Shown here piece after piece: positions 42,149 through 51,695 of a stretch of DNA of 64,000 nt (the first letter of the stretch is position 1; each line of letters starts with the position of its first letter). Source of the DNA: Kutzneria sp036403095. Its GTDB lineage: Bacteria > Actinomycetota > Actinomycetes > Mycobacteriales > Pseudonocardiaceae. The notes beneath the pieces are model-generated. The model ran no database searches, was not told where the DNA came from, and saw nothing but the letters and a program-made list of their open reading frames with translations. The position numbers and the translations under genes were made by a program. The stretch is taken from NCBI GenBank assembly GCA_036403095.1, contig DASWRQ010000251.1, positions 18,663 to 82,662 of the forward strand. Direction: 5' to 3'.

Positions 42149-45100
42149 TCAGGCCGGTAGGTCGACCACATGCAGGGTCTGCAGCTCCTCGTCCGGCAGC
42201 GCGTCCAGGTCGACCTCGGGCCCGGCCAGCCGCACCGCCTGCCGGGCGATGGTCCGCTCCAGCAGCTGACGGGCCGAGCGGCCGTTGGCGAAGCCGACCG
42301 TGCGGTCGATGCCGGCGATCGCCGGCAGCAGCGCCGCCCGGAGCTCATCGGAGAGCAGGTAGTTCTGGTTCGCGGCCATGATCTCGAAGATGCCGACCAG
42401 CTCGGCATCGCTGTAGTCGGGGAACGTCACCGTGGCCCCGAACCGCGAGCGCAGGCCGGAGTTGGCGTCGAGGAAGCGCTCCATGTCGGCCGGGTAGCCG
42501 GCGGCGATCACCAGCAGGTCGTCACGGTGGTTCTCCATCTGCACCAACAGCTCCGCGACGGCCTCCGGCCCGTAGTCGAAATCGGCCTCGCCGACCAGCG
42601 TGTACGCCTCGTCGATGAACAGCACGCCGCCGATGGCCTTCTCGATCACCGCCCGGGTCTTCGGGGCGGTCTGGCCGATGTACTCGGCGATCAGGTCGGG
42701 GCGGCTGGTCTCGACCAGGTGCCCGGACGAGAGCACACCGAGCTCTCGGAACAGCTGGGCGATCAGCCGGGCCACGGTTGTCTTGGCTGTGCCGGGATTT
42801 CCGGTGAAGACGAGGTGTCGGCTGCGGGCCGCGACCTTCAGCCCGGCCGACCGGCGGCGGGCGTCCACCCGGGTCTCGGCGACGAGCGTGCGCACTTGCT
42901 CCTTCACCGGGGCCAGGCCGATCATGCCGTCGAGTTCGGCCAGCAGCTCGGCCAGGCTCCGCCGCTTGCCGCCGTCGCCCTGCTGCACGCCACTGTCCTC
43001 GGGGGCCGGCAAGTCGTTGGCCACCAACAGGTTCAGCGCCTCGGGGGCGATCTCGCCCATGCCGGCCAGCCGGCCGGACTGCTTGCTGATCGCGGCCTCC
43101 AGCAGCTGCCGGGCCGACCGTCCGTTGGCGAAGCCGCGGCCACGCGGGATGCGCGTGATCCGTTGCGGCAGCTCGGCGATGAGGTCGTCGGACAGCTCGT
43201 AGCCCTGGCCCTTGGCCATCACGCGGAAGATGCCGGCCAGCTCGTCGTTGCTGTAGTCCGGGAACTCGACGCGGTTGGCGAAACGGGAACGCAGACCCGG
43301 GTTGGCCTCCAGGAACTCGTCCATCTCCTTGGGATAGCCGGCGACGATCACCACCAAGTCGTCACGGTGGTTTTCCATCTGCACAAGGAGTTCCGCCACG
43401 GCCTCGGTCGCGTATTCGCCCTCGGTGAGCGTGTAGGCCTCGTCGATGAACAGGATGCCGCCGAACGCGCTCTCGCAGACCGCCCGAGTCTTCAGCGCGG
43501 TCTGGCCCAGGAATTCGGCGACCAGATCGGACCGCTGCGCCTCGACGACGTGGCCCGCGGTCACGACGCCCAGCTCACGGTAGATCTGCGCGATCAGCCG
43601 GGCCACGGTCGTCTTGGCCGTGCCGGGATTTCCGGTGAACACCAGATGCCGGCTGCGCTGCGCGGTTTTCATACCCGCGGCCCGCCGCTTGCGGTCGATG
43701 TCCATCTCGGCCACCATGGCTCGCACCCGCTGCTTCACCGGGGCCAGGCCGATCATCGTGTCCAATTCGGACAGCAGCTCCGGCAGCGTCTTGCGCGGAC
43801 CGCCACTTCCCTGCGCCACACCGGCTTCGTCCGGGGCGGGCAGGTCGTCCGCGGTCAACGCGTTCAGCGTGGCCGCGTCGGCGTTGCGGATTCCGGCCAG
43901 GCGAGCCGACTGCCGGGTGAGTGTCGCCTCCAGCAGCTGCCGGGCCGAACGCCCGTTGGCGAAGCCTCGACCCCTTGGGATCAAACGGATCCGGTCCGGC
44001 AGCGCCGCGACCAGGTCGGCCGAGGTGGTGTAACCCTGACCGGCGGCCATCGCCAGGAAGATCTTGGCCAGTTCCTCGTTGCTGTAGTCGGGGAACTCGA
44101 CCCGGTTGGCGAAGCGGGACCGCAGGCCCGGGTTGGTCTCCATGAACTCGTCCATCAGCTTCGGGTAGCCGGCGACGATCACGATCATGTCGGCGCGGTG
44201 GTTCTCCATCTGGGTCAGGAGTTCGGCCACCGCCTCCGCGCCGAAGTCGCCCTGCTCGCCGGTCAGCGTGTACGCCTCGTCGATGAACAGGATGCCGCCG
44301 AGCGCGTCCTCGCAGACGGCCCGCGTTTTCGGCGCGGTGGCGCCGGTGTGCTCGGCGACCAGGTCCGAGCGCTGGGCCTCGATCACGTGCCCGGACGTGA
44401 CCACGCCGAGCTCGCGGTAGATCTCGCCGATCAGCCGGGCCACGGTTGTCTTGGCCGTGCCGGGATTTCCGGTGAAGACCAGGTGCCGGCTGCGCGGCGA
44501 CACCGGCAGGCCCTGCGCGCGGCGCTGCTTGTCGACGTCCATCTCCGCGACCATGGCCCGAACCCGCTGCTTCACCGGGGCCAGGCCGATCATGTTGTCC
44601 AGTTCGGACAGCAGGTCGGGCAGACTCCGTTGCGCCCCACCATCTCCCATCCGCACGCCGAGGTCGCCCGGGGCCGGGATGTCGGCGGCCAACAGGCGGT
44701 TGAGCGAGGCGACGTCCGAGCCGGGATCGGCGGCCAGCCGGGCCGACTGCCGGCTGATCGTCGCCTCCAGCAGCTGGCGGGCCGAGCGGCCGTTGGCGAA
44801 TCCCTTGCCCCGGCTGATCCGGCTCATCCGCACCGGCAGCGCGCTCACGAGGTCCGCGGCCAGCTCGTAGCCCTGGGACTTGGCCATCAGCCGGAAGATC
44901 CGGGCCAGCTCGTCGTTGTCGTAGTCGGGGAACTCGATGCGGGTCTGGAACCGCGAGCGCAGGCCCGGGTTGGAGTCGAGGAAGGCGCTCATCTCGCGCG
45001 GGTAGCCGGCGACGATGACGATCAGGTCGTCGCGGTGGTTCTCCATCTGGGCAAGCAGTTCCGCCACCGCCTCGGGCCCGTAGTCCTCGTCGGCGCCCTG

Positions 45101-46792
45101 CACGAGGTTGTAGGCCTCGTCGATGAACAGCACGCCGCCGTGGGCCTGCTCGATCAGCTTGCGGGTCTTGCCCGAGGTCTCGCCGACGTACTCGCCGACC
45201 AGGTCGGCCCGCATGCACTCGACGAGCTGGCCGCCGGTCAGCACGCCCAGCTCCCGGTACAGCTCGGCGATCACCCGGGCCATGGTCGTCTTGGCCGTGC
45301 CGGGGTTGCCGGTGAAGACCAGGTGCCGGCTGCGCTGCGGGATGGGCAGGCCGGCGGCACGGCGGCGCTCGTCCACCTGGAGCTCGGAGACCAGGTTGTT
45401 GACCTGGCGTTTCACCGAGTCCAGGCCGACCATCGCGTTGAGCTCGGCCAGCAGCTCGGCCGCCGACTTGCGGTCGCTGCTGCCGGCGGCCTGGCGCAGC
45501 TCGGCCAGGTCCTGGACGTCGACATGGGCCGTGCCGGCGCGCATGATCGCGCTCTGGCAGGCCGTCTCGATCACCGCCTCGACCCGCCGGGCGCCGCCCA
45601 TCGTGCGATGCGTGCGGCCGCCCGTGATCAGGTCGGCCAGGCCGGCGCGGGCCTGCGGCGTCATCGACGCCTGGCGCTCCGCGGCCAGCACGTCCAGCAG
45701 CGCCTCGGCCGCCGGCCGCTGCTCGAAGTCCGGCAGCTGGTAGACCAGCGCGCGCTGCACGACCGCCGGGGCCGCGTCGGTGAGCTGCTTGAGGAACGCC
45801 GGCGTGCCGCACAGCACGAAGACGCCGCATTCCTCCTGGTCGTGCGCGATGTCCACCACGACGTCGACGATGCTGCCACGGTCGCCCGCGTCGGCCAACA
45901 GCGCGTCGGCGTTCTCGATCATCAGCACCGGCGTCTTCTCGAACGCCGAGTTGACCGCCGCCCGGACCACCGCTTCGAGTGATTTCTCCTGCTCCTTCGC
46001 GGCCAGGATCAGGCTGGCGGCGGTCTTGATCACCGGCTCCGACTCGCTGATCGCCTCGGTGGCCTTCATGAACGGGGCGAAGGAGCGCACCAGGCGGCGC
46101 TGGCCGCTGTGCTGCTGGCCGATCAGCAGGATCACCGGATTGGCCTGGCCGGCCGTGTTCTCCGCGTGGCGGATGCCGTCCGCCCACAGGATCACGCGCT
46201 TGGCCTTGTCGAAGAAGGCGGCGACCGGCTCCCCGGTGCGCACGAAGTGGCCGCCGCCGTAGAGCGGCTCGGCGAAGGCCCGGATCTCGGGCTGCCCCGG
46301 CTGCGGGAGGGGCGGCGGCCCTTGCTGCTGTTGCACGGGCTGCGGGAACGGTTGCTGGGCCGGGTATTGCGGCTGGCCGGCGTACTGCTGCTGGCCTGCG
46401 TATTGCTGCTGACCGGCGTACTGCTGCTGGGCCGGGAACGGCTGCGACACCGGCGGCTGCTGCGGGTAGAGCGATCCCGGCTGCGGTATCGGCTGGGGCA
46501 TCGGCTGCGGTATCGGCTGGGACGTCGGCGGCATCGGCTGCGGCATGGGCTGTGACATCGGCTGCTGCGGGCCCGCACCACCCGGGAGCTGCGCCGGACG
46601 GGCCGTGGACCGGAAGGCCGGGTCCTGCGGCGGCATCATCGGCCGCCACTGGCCCACGCCGCGCCACCACAGCCACGGCTGGCCCGGATTGAGCAGCCAC
46701 CAGGCCCCGTCCGCCGTGGTCAGCACCGTCGTGCGGCCCACCGTGGCCGCACTCTCGGCCGCCGCGAACGGGTCCCAACCCGCGCCGGTCAT
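42149..46792 (-). CDS. Giant multi-domain protein with four CbbX/SpoVK-type AAA+ modules
   Basis: 1547 residues from ATG 46792 (GGAGGGGGAG just upstream). Layout: a Trp-rich start (AWWLLNPGQPWLWWRG), a Pro/Gln low-complexity linker with repeated QQQYAG, a degenerate AAA module (about 210-450; P-loop GQQHSGQRR has no Lys), then four intact modules about 280 residues apart with Walker A GNPGTAKTT at about 490, 771, 1051 and 1328. Each has Walker B LFIDEAY, sensor VAGYP and arginine finger NPGLRSRF. Linkers repeat the ELDxMIGLAPVKQRV motif. CbbX-type AAA+ proteins are remodelling chaperones, normally as hexamers of single modules. The target is unknown. Confidence 0.92.
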   Translation of the reverse strand: MTGAGWDPFAAAESAATVGRTTVLTTADGAWWLLNPGQPWLWWRGVGQWRPMMPPQDPAFRSTARPAQLPGGAGPQQPMSQPMPQPMPPTSQPIPQPMPQPIPQPGSLYPQQPPVSQPFPAQQQYAGQQQYAGQQQYAGQPQYPAQQPFPQPVQQQQGPPPLPQPGQPEIRAFAEPLYGGGHFVRTGEPVAAFFDKAKRVILWADGIRHAENTAGQANPVILLIGQQHSGQRRLVRSFAPFMKATEAISESEPVIKTAASLILAAKEQEKSLEAVVRAAVNSAFEKTPVLMIENADALLADAGDRGSIVDVVVDIAHDQEECGVFVLCGTPAFLKQLTDAAPAVVQRALVYQLPDFEQRPAAEALLDVLAAERQASMTPQARAGLADLITGGRTHRTMGGARRVEAVIETACQSAIMRAGTAHVDVQDLAELRQAAGSSDRKSAAELLAELNAMVGLDSVKRQVNNLVSELQVDERRRAAGLPIPQRSRHLVFTGNPGTAKTTMARVIAELYRELGVLTGGQLVECMRADLVGEYVGETSGKTRKLIEQAHGGVLFIDEAYNLVQGADEDYGPEAVAELLAQMENHRDDLIVIVAGYPREMSAFLDSNPGLRSRFQTRIEFPDYDNDELARIFRLMAKSQGYELAADLVSALPVRMSRISRGKGFANGRSARQLLEATISRQSARLAADPGSDVASLNRLLAADIPAPGDLGVRMGDGGAQRSLPDLLSELDNMIGLAPVKQRVRAMVAEMDVDKQRRAQGLPVSPRSRHLVFTGNPGTAKTTVARLIGEIYRELGVVTSGHVIEAQRSDLVAEHTGATAPKTRAVCEDALGGILFIDEAYTLTGEQGDFGAEAVAELLTQMENHRADMIVIVAGYPKLMDEFMETNPGLRSRFANRVEFPDYSNEELAKIFLAMAAGQGYTTSADLVAALPDRIRLIPRGRGFANGRSARQLLEATLTRQSARLAGIRNADAATLNALTADDLPAPDEAGVAQGSGGPRKTLPELLSELDTMIGLAPVKQRVRAMVAEMDIDRKRRAAGMKTAQRSRHLVFTGNPGTAKTTVARLIAQIYRELGVVTAGHVVEAQRSDLVAEFLGQTALKTRAVCESAFGGILFIDEAYTLTEGEYATEAVAELLVQMENHRDDLVVIVAGYPKEMDEFLEANPGLRSRFANRVEFPDYSNDELAGIFRVMAKGQGYELSDDLIAELPQRITRIPRGRGFANGRSARQLLEAAISKQSGRLAGMGEIAPEALNLLVANDLPAPEDSGVQQGDGGKRRSLAELLAELDGMIGLAPVKEQVRTLVAETRVDARRRSAGLKVAARSRHLVFTGNPGTAKTTVARLIAQLFRELGVLSSGHLVETSRPDLIAEYIGQTAPKTRAVIEKAIGGVLFIDEAYTLVGEADFDYGPEAVAELLVQMENHRDDLLVIAAGYPADMERFLDANSGLRSRFGATVTFPDYSDAELVGIFEIMAANQNYLLSDELRAALLPAIAGIDRTVGFANGRSARQLLERTIARQAVRLAGPEVDLDALPDEELQTLHVVDLPA

Positions 46793-46858
46793 CGCTCCCC
46801 CTCCGCTGCTTGGGTCTGTGTGGCAGCTTACGGCGGTCGTCCCGCTAGGTTGATTGCC

Positions 46859-47362
46859 GTGGAAACCGGTCTTGTGGTGCGGCGGGCCCGCATCGCCGAC
46901 GTGCGTGCGATCAAGGCGCTCGTCGATCACTACGCGGGCAAGGTGCTGCTGACCAAGCAGCTGGTCACCCTGTTCGAGTCCGTGCAGGAGTTCTGGGTGG
47001 CCGAGATGGACGGCAAGGTCGTCGGCTGCGGGGCGCTGCACGTGCTGTGGGAGGACCTGGCCGAGATCCGAACCGTCGCCGTCGACCCGATGGTCTCGGG
47101 TCGCGGCGTCGGGCACGCCATCGTCGGCCGGCTCGTCGAGCTGGCGCGGGAGCTCGGGCTGGCCCGGGTGTTCGTGCTGACCTTCGAGACCGCGTTCTTC
47201 AGCCGGCACGGCTTCGTGGAGATCGAGGGCACCCCGGTGTCGCCCGAGGTGTACGACGAGATGCTGCGCTCGTTCGACGAGGGTGTGGCCGAGTTCCTCG
47301 ACCTCACCTACGTGAAGCCGAACACACTGGGCAACAGTCGCATGCTGCTGCAACTCTTCTAA
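46859..47362 (+). CDS. argA: GNAT amino-acid N-acetyltransferase (ArgA-like)
   Basis: 167 residues from GTG 46859. The GNAT core has AEIRTVAVDPMVSGRGVGHA (acetyl-CoA pyrophosphate loop) and VFVLTFETAFFSRHGF. Length and sequence fit the short ArgA of mycobacteria (Rv2747), which acetylates glutamate or glutamine for arginine synthesis and lies near ftsK and pgsA there as well. Divergent from the multi-AAA gene with only 66 bases between starts, so the promoters overlap. Confidence 0.87.
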   Translation: METGLVVRRARIADVRAIKALVDHYAGKVLLTKQLVTLFESVQEFWVAEMDGKVVGCGALHVLWEDLAEIRTVAVDPMVSGRGVGHAIVGRLVELARELGLARVFVLTFETAFFSRHGFVEIEGTPVSPEVYDEMLRSFDEGVAEFLDLTYVKPNTLGNSRMLLQLF

Positions 47363-47378
47363 TTACAACTAGAAGAGT
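47353..47378. promoter_or_regulatory. Inverted repeat upstream of the MerR gene
   Basis: ACTCTTCTA and TAGAAGAGT form perfect 9-bp arms around an 8-base loop. The left arm overlaps the argA stop. TTGACT follows directly (47380) and could be a -35 box, so the repeat may be the MerR-type regulator's own operator or a weak terminator for argA. Confidence 0.55.
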
Positions 47379-47415
47379 ATTGACTGGCCCGGTCGTCACG
47401 GGCGAGGATCATGGT

Positions 47416-48216
47416 GTGTCCGTCGAGGAGCTCGCTGCCGAGGTCGGCCTGCCGACCAGCACGATCCGCATGTACCAGACCAAGGGTCTGCTGCATGCTC
47501 CGCGTCGCGTCGGCCGGACCGCCCGCTACGACGTCAGTCACGTGCAGCGGCTTCGCCTGGTCCAGCGGCTCCAGGACCGCGGGTTCTCGCTGCCCGCCAT
47601 CGGCCAGCTCCTCGAGGCCCGGGACCGCGGCGATTCCGTCGCCGACGTGCTCGGGCTTGCTCCCGACGGGCCCGAGGACTGGATTCCCATCGGCATCAAC
47701 GAGATCCGGGCCCTCGTCTCCGTCCGTGAGCTCCGGCCGTCGCTCCTTCGCCGCGCCACCCAGCTCGGTCTCGTCAAGTGGCGCCACGGCCGCCCACACA
47801 CCCGTCGCTGGGCCCTCGAGAGCGGCGCCCGCCTCTGCCAGCTCACCATCGGCCCCCAGGAAGTCCTTTCCCAGTACGCCCGGCTTCGCGAGTCCACCGA
47901 CCGCGTCGCCGCCGACTTCGTCGACGTCTTCGAGCGCCACCTCTGGCCCGCCATCGCCGAGACGAGCGGTCAGGCCGACCAGCTCGACCAGGTCCGGTCC
48001 CTGCTCATCGAGCTCACCAGCACCGCCGAGTCCGTCGTCGTCGGCGCGCTGCGCGAGTCCATCCGGGACGCCACCGAGCAGTTCGCGTCCAAGCACGGCC
48101 TGCTCGAGGACGACCCCGTCTGGTTGCAGCAGCCCGTGCCCACCCTCGCCGAACGCCTCACCGAGCCCGGCGGCGAAGAGCCCGACATCGAAGGATTCCT
48201 CGCGGGGGAGGAATGA
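47416..48216 (+). CDS. MerR-family transcriptional regulator
   Basis: 266 residues from GTG 47416; an in-frame TTG at 47380 would add 12. The winged helix-turn-helix is ELAAEVGLPTSTIRMYQTKG followed by LLHAPRRVGRTARYD. A long helical C-terminus without metal-binding Cys/His pairs points to a small organic ligand or protein input. About 110 bases before the Hsp90-fold gene on the same strand; the two may be linked. Confidence 0.85.
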   Translation: MSVEELAAEVGLPTSTIRMYQTKGLLHAPRRVGRTARYDVSHVQRLRLVQRLQDRGFSLPAIGQLLEARDRGDSVADVLGLAPDGPEDWIPIGINEIRALVSVRELRPSLLRRATQLGLVKWRHGRPHTRRWALESGARLCQLTIGPQEVLSQYARLRESTDRVAADFVDVFERHLWPAIAETSGQADQLDQVRSLLIELTSTAESVVVGALRESIRDATEQFASKHGLLEDDPVWLQQPVPTLAERLTEPGGEEPDIEGFLAGEE

Positions 48217-48326
48217 CGGCTGGGTGCGTCGTCACCAGGGGGGACGGCGCACCCAGCCCATCACCCGGTCCAGCGACCCTTTCCGACTCCCCGTCGCCCG
48301 TCGCGAGGCGCCGCTAGTCTGCTCAG

Positions 48327-51300
48327 ATGGCCAGCGACGGCACGGAAAACTCGATCTCGGGCGACGTCTCGAACTCGCTGTTCATCCAGGTCGGCACCAT
48401 CAACGGCGGCGTGCACCTGTCCCCGCCCGAGCCGTCGCGGCCCGCGGAGCCGTGGGCCCGGCTCGTTGACGACTCAAAGGTCTGGCGCGCCGGTCAGGAC
48501 CGGGCCGCCGCGTTGGCCGTGGCGACGCATTTGGCTTCGCTGCACCAGGATCTGCCCGACGACCCGTGGCTCGACCGCAGTCTGCCCGAGCGTTTCACCA
48601 AACGGGTGAGCTGGCTGGCCCGCAAGCTGGGCGTCGAGTTCGGCGCGGCCGAGGCCACCCTGCTCACGTTGATTCCCTTGCTGCACCAAGTGTTGTGGAC
48701 CCGCGCCGCCGCCGAGCGGGTGGACGGGCCGCCGCCGGAGTTCTGTCGCGACCACAGCCGGCTGGCCGCCCGGATGGAGGGGCACGTCGAGGTCCGGTGG
48801 TGGCTGTTCCACCGCTGGCTGTGGCTGCAGGCCGAGGTCCTCAGGCCCGAGTCCATCGCCGCTCTGTTGAGCGACGTCCCGGTTCCTCCCGTGCTCACCG
48901 CCGACCGCGTCAGCGACCTGCTGCAGGGTTTGCGCATCGAGCCCAACGTCTTGTGCGGCAAGCAACGGCTCGTCGAGATGCGGCCGCGGGAGACCCTATT
49001 CGGCGGCACCGACGACGAGGAGCACGTCCGCACCCCGCTGCTCGGTCTGCTCCTGGCCGTCGCCTACGCCATGTCCATAGACACCACCGGCCTGTCCGAC
49101 ATCATCGTCTGGCACACCCCCGTGGATTTCCCACGCCTGCACGAGACCATCGCCACCGCCGGCTGGGTTCCTCGCGCCGACTGCCCCGTGCTTTCCGCCG
49201 TCTGCCACCACCCTTCCGTCGTCGAGGCCCTTCGTGAGCACACCGTCCGCCTCGACGCCCTGCTGCACGCCGTCCGCCAGGCCGCCGACGAGCACAAGGT
49301 CCTCGCTCCCCTGCAGGCCCTCCCCGAACGCGCCTCCTCCGACGAGGTCCGCCCCGCCCTCGGTCCCGACCGCCGGCCCGTCTTCACCGGCTGGTCCCGG
49401 TTCCGTATGGACGAGCAGCGGGTTCAGGAGCTCCTCATGGGCGAGCAGCTCTACCGGGACCGCAGTCTGGCCATCCGCGAGCTTTACCAGAACGCTTTGG
49501 ACGCTTGCCGGTACCGCCGGGCTCGGGAGGAGTACCTCCGCCGCACCACGAACCGTTCTGCCCCGTGGTCCGGCCGCATCACCTTCTCCCAGGGCATCGA
49601 TGCCGCCGGCCGCCCTTATCTCGACTGCACCGACAACGGCGTCGGCATGGGCCTGTCCGAACTCACCGGCGTCTTCGCCCGTGCCGGCGCCCGCTTCGCC
49701 GACCTGGCCGAGTTCCGCGACGAGCAGGTCGACTGGTCCCGCCTCGATCCCCCCGTCGAGCTCCACCCCAACAGCCGCTTCGGCATCGGCGTCCTGAGCT
49801 ACTTCATGCTGGCCGACGAGATCACCATCACCACCTGCCGCATGTCCCGGCACACCGGCCACCCCGGACCCACCTACGAAGTGACCATCACCGGCCCCGG
49901 CCACCTCTTCGAGATCAGGGAGGTTCCCGGAAACACCCTCGGCAGCACCGTTCGCCTGCACCTGCGCGCCGGTGTGGACGAGTCCTGCGTGGAAACACTG
50001 AACCGCCTGTTGGCGATCACGGAATTCGACACCACCGCCCAGCACCACCAACAGCACTCCCGCTGGGAGGCCGGGGTCTTCGCCGGGGACAGGCACGGAG
50101 ATGGCGGCTACAACGCGCGCGGAATCACCGTCACCGACAGGACCGGCCAAGTCGTCTGGTGTGAGTCCGGCGGTGGCCTACTCGTCGACGGCCTGCACGC
50201 AGAAGCACGCGGCGGCACAGCCCGCGGCGCCCTGGTGAATCTCACCGGACACAACGCTCCTCGCCTGTCCGTCGACCGGACCACAATCCTGAGCGACGTC
50301 GCCCCGGTCGTGCACGAATTGCAGCGTGCGGCCGTGCCGGATCTGATCGGCGCGGGCACGCTGCTGACCGAAGAATGGCTGAGCGGCTTGGGTTTCGACA
50401 ATCCGGCGCTGGCCGACATGATCGTCGAGCAGTCACCGGAAAATCATGTTTTCCCGGCCGACACGTTGTTGCTCGACAGTGACCCGAAGCCGCTTCCCCA
50501 GCGAAGGCAGATCGATGGCCATCCGCTGAACCACATCCTCCTGTGGCGCCTGCTGGCTCGTGACGACGCCGCCGACATGGCCGAATTCGCGCCCGAAATC
50601 ACCGAAACTGGCCCGCTGCTCGCCGCCATGCCCTCGGATGCGCGGCTGCTGTGCCCGGACCGGCGACTGGCGATGCGCTGGGGTTCGGTCGAGGAGCTTG
50701 CCACCCCCGGCCACATATTCTGCGTCGCAGCCAGTACGGGGCGGTCGCCCCGGGCAGCCGCCCACCGTTTGTCCGATCTCGGCATCGACGGCATAGAGCC
50801 CGAACGATTTCCCGTCGAGCGTTGGCAGTCCCACGGCACCGAACTGACCCTGCTCAGCCGTCACCATGACCGCGATGCGCCGTGGCGCCGAACCGGGGAG
50901 ACTGTCTGGATGGGCGAGGTCCGAGCGGCCGCGACCCAGGAACGTATCTCCGTTTCCGAGGCCACGGACATCCTGGTGTCGCACGGATTCACGGTTGCCC
51001 CGGGCGGAAAGGTCGCCAAGCAGAGCTACGCGTCGCTGCCCGAACTGGTGCGGGCGACGATCGAGTTTGAGATGAGACCGGAGATACTCACCGACGACCC
51101 ACTGCCGGAGTGGCTGCTCACGATGTGGAACAGCCTGTGTGACGGCACGAATGCGCTGACCACGCCGGTCCCGCTCGGCGCCCTGCTCTGGGCGGCCACC
51201 AACCTCGGTGTGCCCATGGCGAAAGCAGCGGAGTATTGCTCGGCCATGGGCCTGGCTCCGCCCGATCTTCCCGGAAAGACGTCGCCGGAGGACATCCGCC

Positions 51301-51692
51301 TGCTGAGCGTCGACCTCGGCGGCTCCACGCTCTGGCTTGATGTGCGGCGGCCGGTCCCGCTCCACCACCTGATCAAGGCGCACGCCGTGCTGAACCTGTC
51401 GCCGTTCTGGGCCGCGGACCGGCTGACCGAGCTGGGATTCACCGTGCCGACGGAGAACCTCCCGTACTATCCGGAATTCCGCGACCTGACACTGCTGCGG
51501 ACGTTCCCGAGCGGCAACACCTTCCTCGATCCGGCGAAGCCGGTGCCGTTGGCGCACCTGGTCTCGTGCAGCCGGCGGCTCGGGCAGCATCTGACTCAGG
51601 TGGTGGATCGGCTGCGCGAGCTGGGGATGATCGTGCCGGACCTGGGCATGACGATCCGGAAAGCATTGGCGAAGGTTCCCTTGCAGCGCTAG
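48327..51692 (+). CDS. Hsp90-fold (GHKL) ATPase with N-terminal tag, HD-like domain and HTH repeats
   Basis: 1121 residues from ATG 48327, with no obvious ribosome site. Residues 8-32 hold the tag ENSISGDVSNSLFIQVGTIN. A helical domain (60-350) resembles an inactive HD domain; I see no intact HD metal motif. The GHKL ATPase has its N-box RELYQNALDACRYRR (384-396), G1 box DNGVGMG (436-442), G2 box NSRFGIGVLSYF (482-492) and a GSTVRLHL strand near 539. The C-terminus has five winged-helix-like repeats near 783, 862, 945, 1007 and 1070; the clearest read TPVPLGALLW, RPVPLHHLIK and KPVPLAHLV, each ending in an RLxxLG-like turn. wHTH-Hsp90 proteins have been predicted as conflict-system components. 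Confidence 0.85.
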   Translation: MASDGTENSISGDVSNSLFIQVGTINGGVHLSPPEPSRPAEPWARLVDDSKVWRAGQDRAAALAVATHLASLHQDLPDDPWLDRSLPERFTKRVSWLARKLGVEFGAAEATLLTLIPLLHQVLWTRAAAERVDGPPPEFCRDHSRLAARMEGHVEVRWWLFHRWLWLQAEVLRPESIAALLSDVPVPPVLTADRVSDLLQGLRIEPNVLCGKQRLVEMRPRETLFGGTDDEEHVRTPLLGLLLAVAYAMSIDTTGLSDIIVWHTPVDFPRLHETIATAGWVPRADCPVLSAVCHHPSVVEALREHTVRLDALLHAVRQAADEHKVLAPLQALPERASSDEVRPALGPDRRPVFTGWSRFRMDEQRVQELLMGEQLYRDRSLAIRELYQNALDACRYRRAREEYLRRTTNRSAPWSGRITFSQGIDAAGRPYLDCTDNGVGMGLSELTGVFARAGARFADLAEFRDEQVDWSRLDPPVELHPNSRFGIGVLSYFMLADEITITTCRMSRHTGHPGPTYEVTITGPGHLFEIREVPGNTLGSTVRLHLRAGVDESCVETLNRLLAITEFDTTAQHHQQHSRWEAGVFAGDRHGDGGYNARGITVTDRTGQVVWCESGGGLLVDGLHAEARGGTARGALVNLTGHNAPRLSVDRTTILSDVAPVVHELQRAAVPDLIGAGTLLTEEWLSGLGFDNPALADMIVEQSPENHVFPADTLLLDSDPKPLPQRRQIDGHPLNHILLWRLLARDDAADMAEFAPEITETGPLLAAMPSDARLLCPDRRLAMRWGSVEELATPGHIFCVAASTGRSPRAAAHRLSDLGIDGIEPERFPVERWQSHGTELTLLSRHHDRDAPWRRTGETVWMGEVRAAATQERISVSEATDILVSHGFTVAPGGKVAKQSYASLPELVRATIEFEMRPEILTDDPLPEWLLTMWNSLCDGTNALTTPVPLGALLWAATNLGVPMAKAAEYCSAMGLAPPDLPGKTSPEDIRLLSVDLGGSTLWLDVRRPVPLHHLIKAHAVLNLSPFWAADRLTELGFTVPTENLPYYPEFRDLTLLRTFPSGNTFLDPAKPVPLAHLVSCSRRLGQHLTQVVDRLRELGMIVPDLGMTIRKALAKVPLQR

Positions 51693-51695
51693 GGG

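Noticed and set aside
39074..45982. Two plus-strand frames of 1003 and 1270 codons
   Set aside because: They mirror the subtilisin and the multi-AAA gene codon by codon and show the typical low-complexity Gly/Arg/Val composition of antisense frames.
42149..46792. EccA-type ATPase of a type VII secretion system
   Set aside because: EccA has one CbbX-type module after a TPR domain; here there are several modules, no TPR domain and no esx genes nearby.
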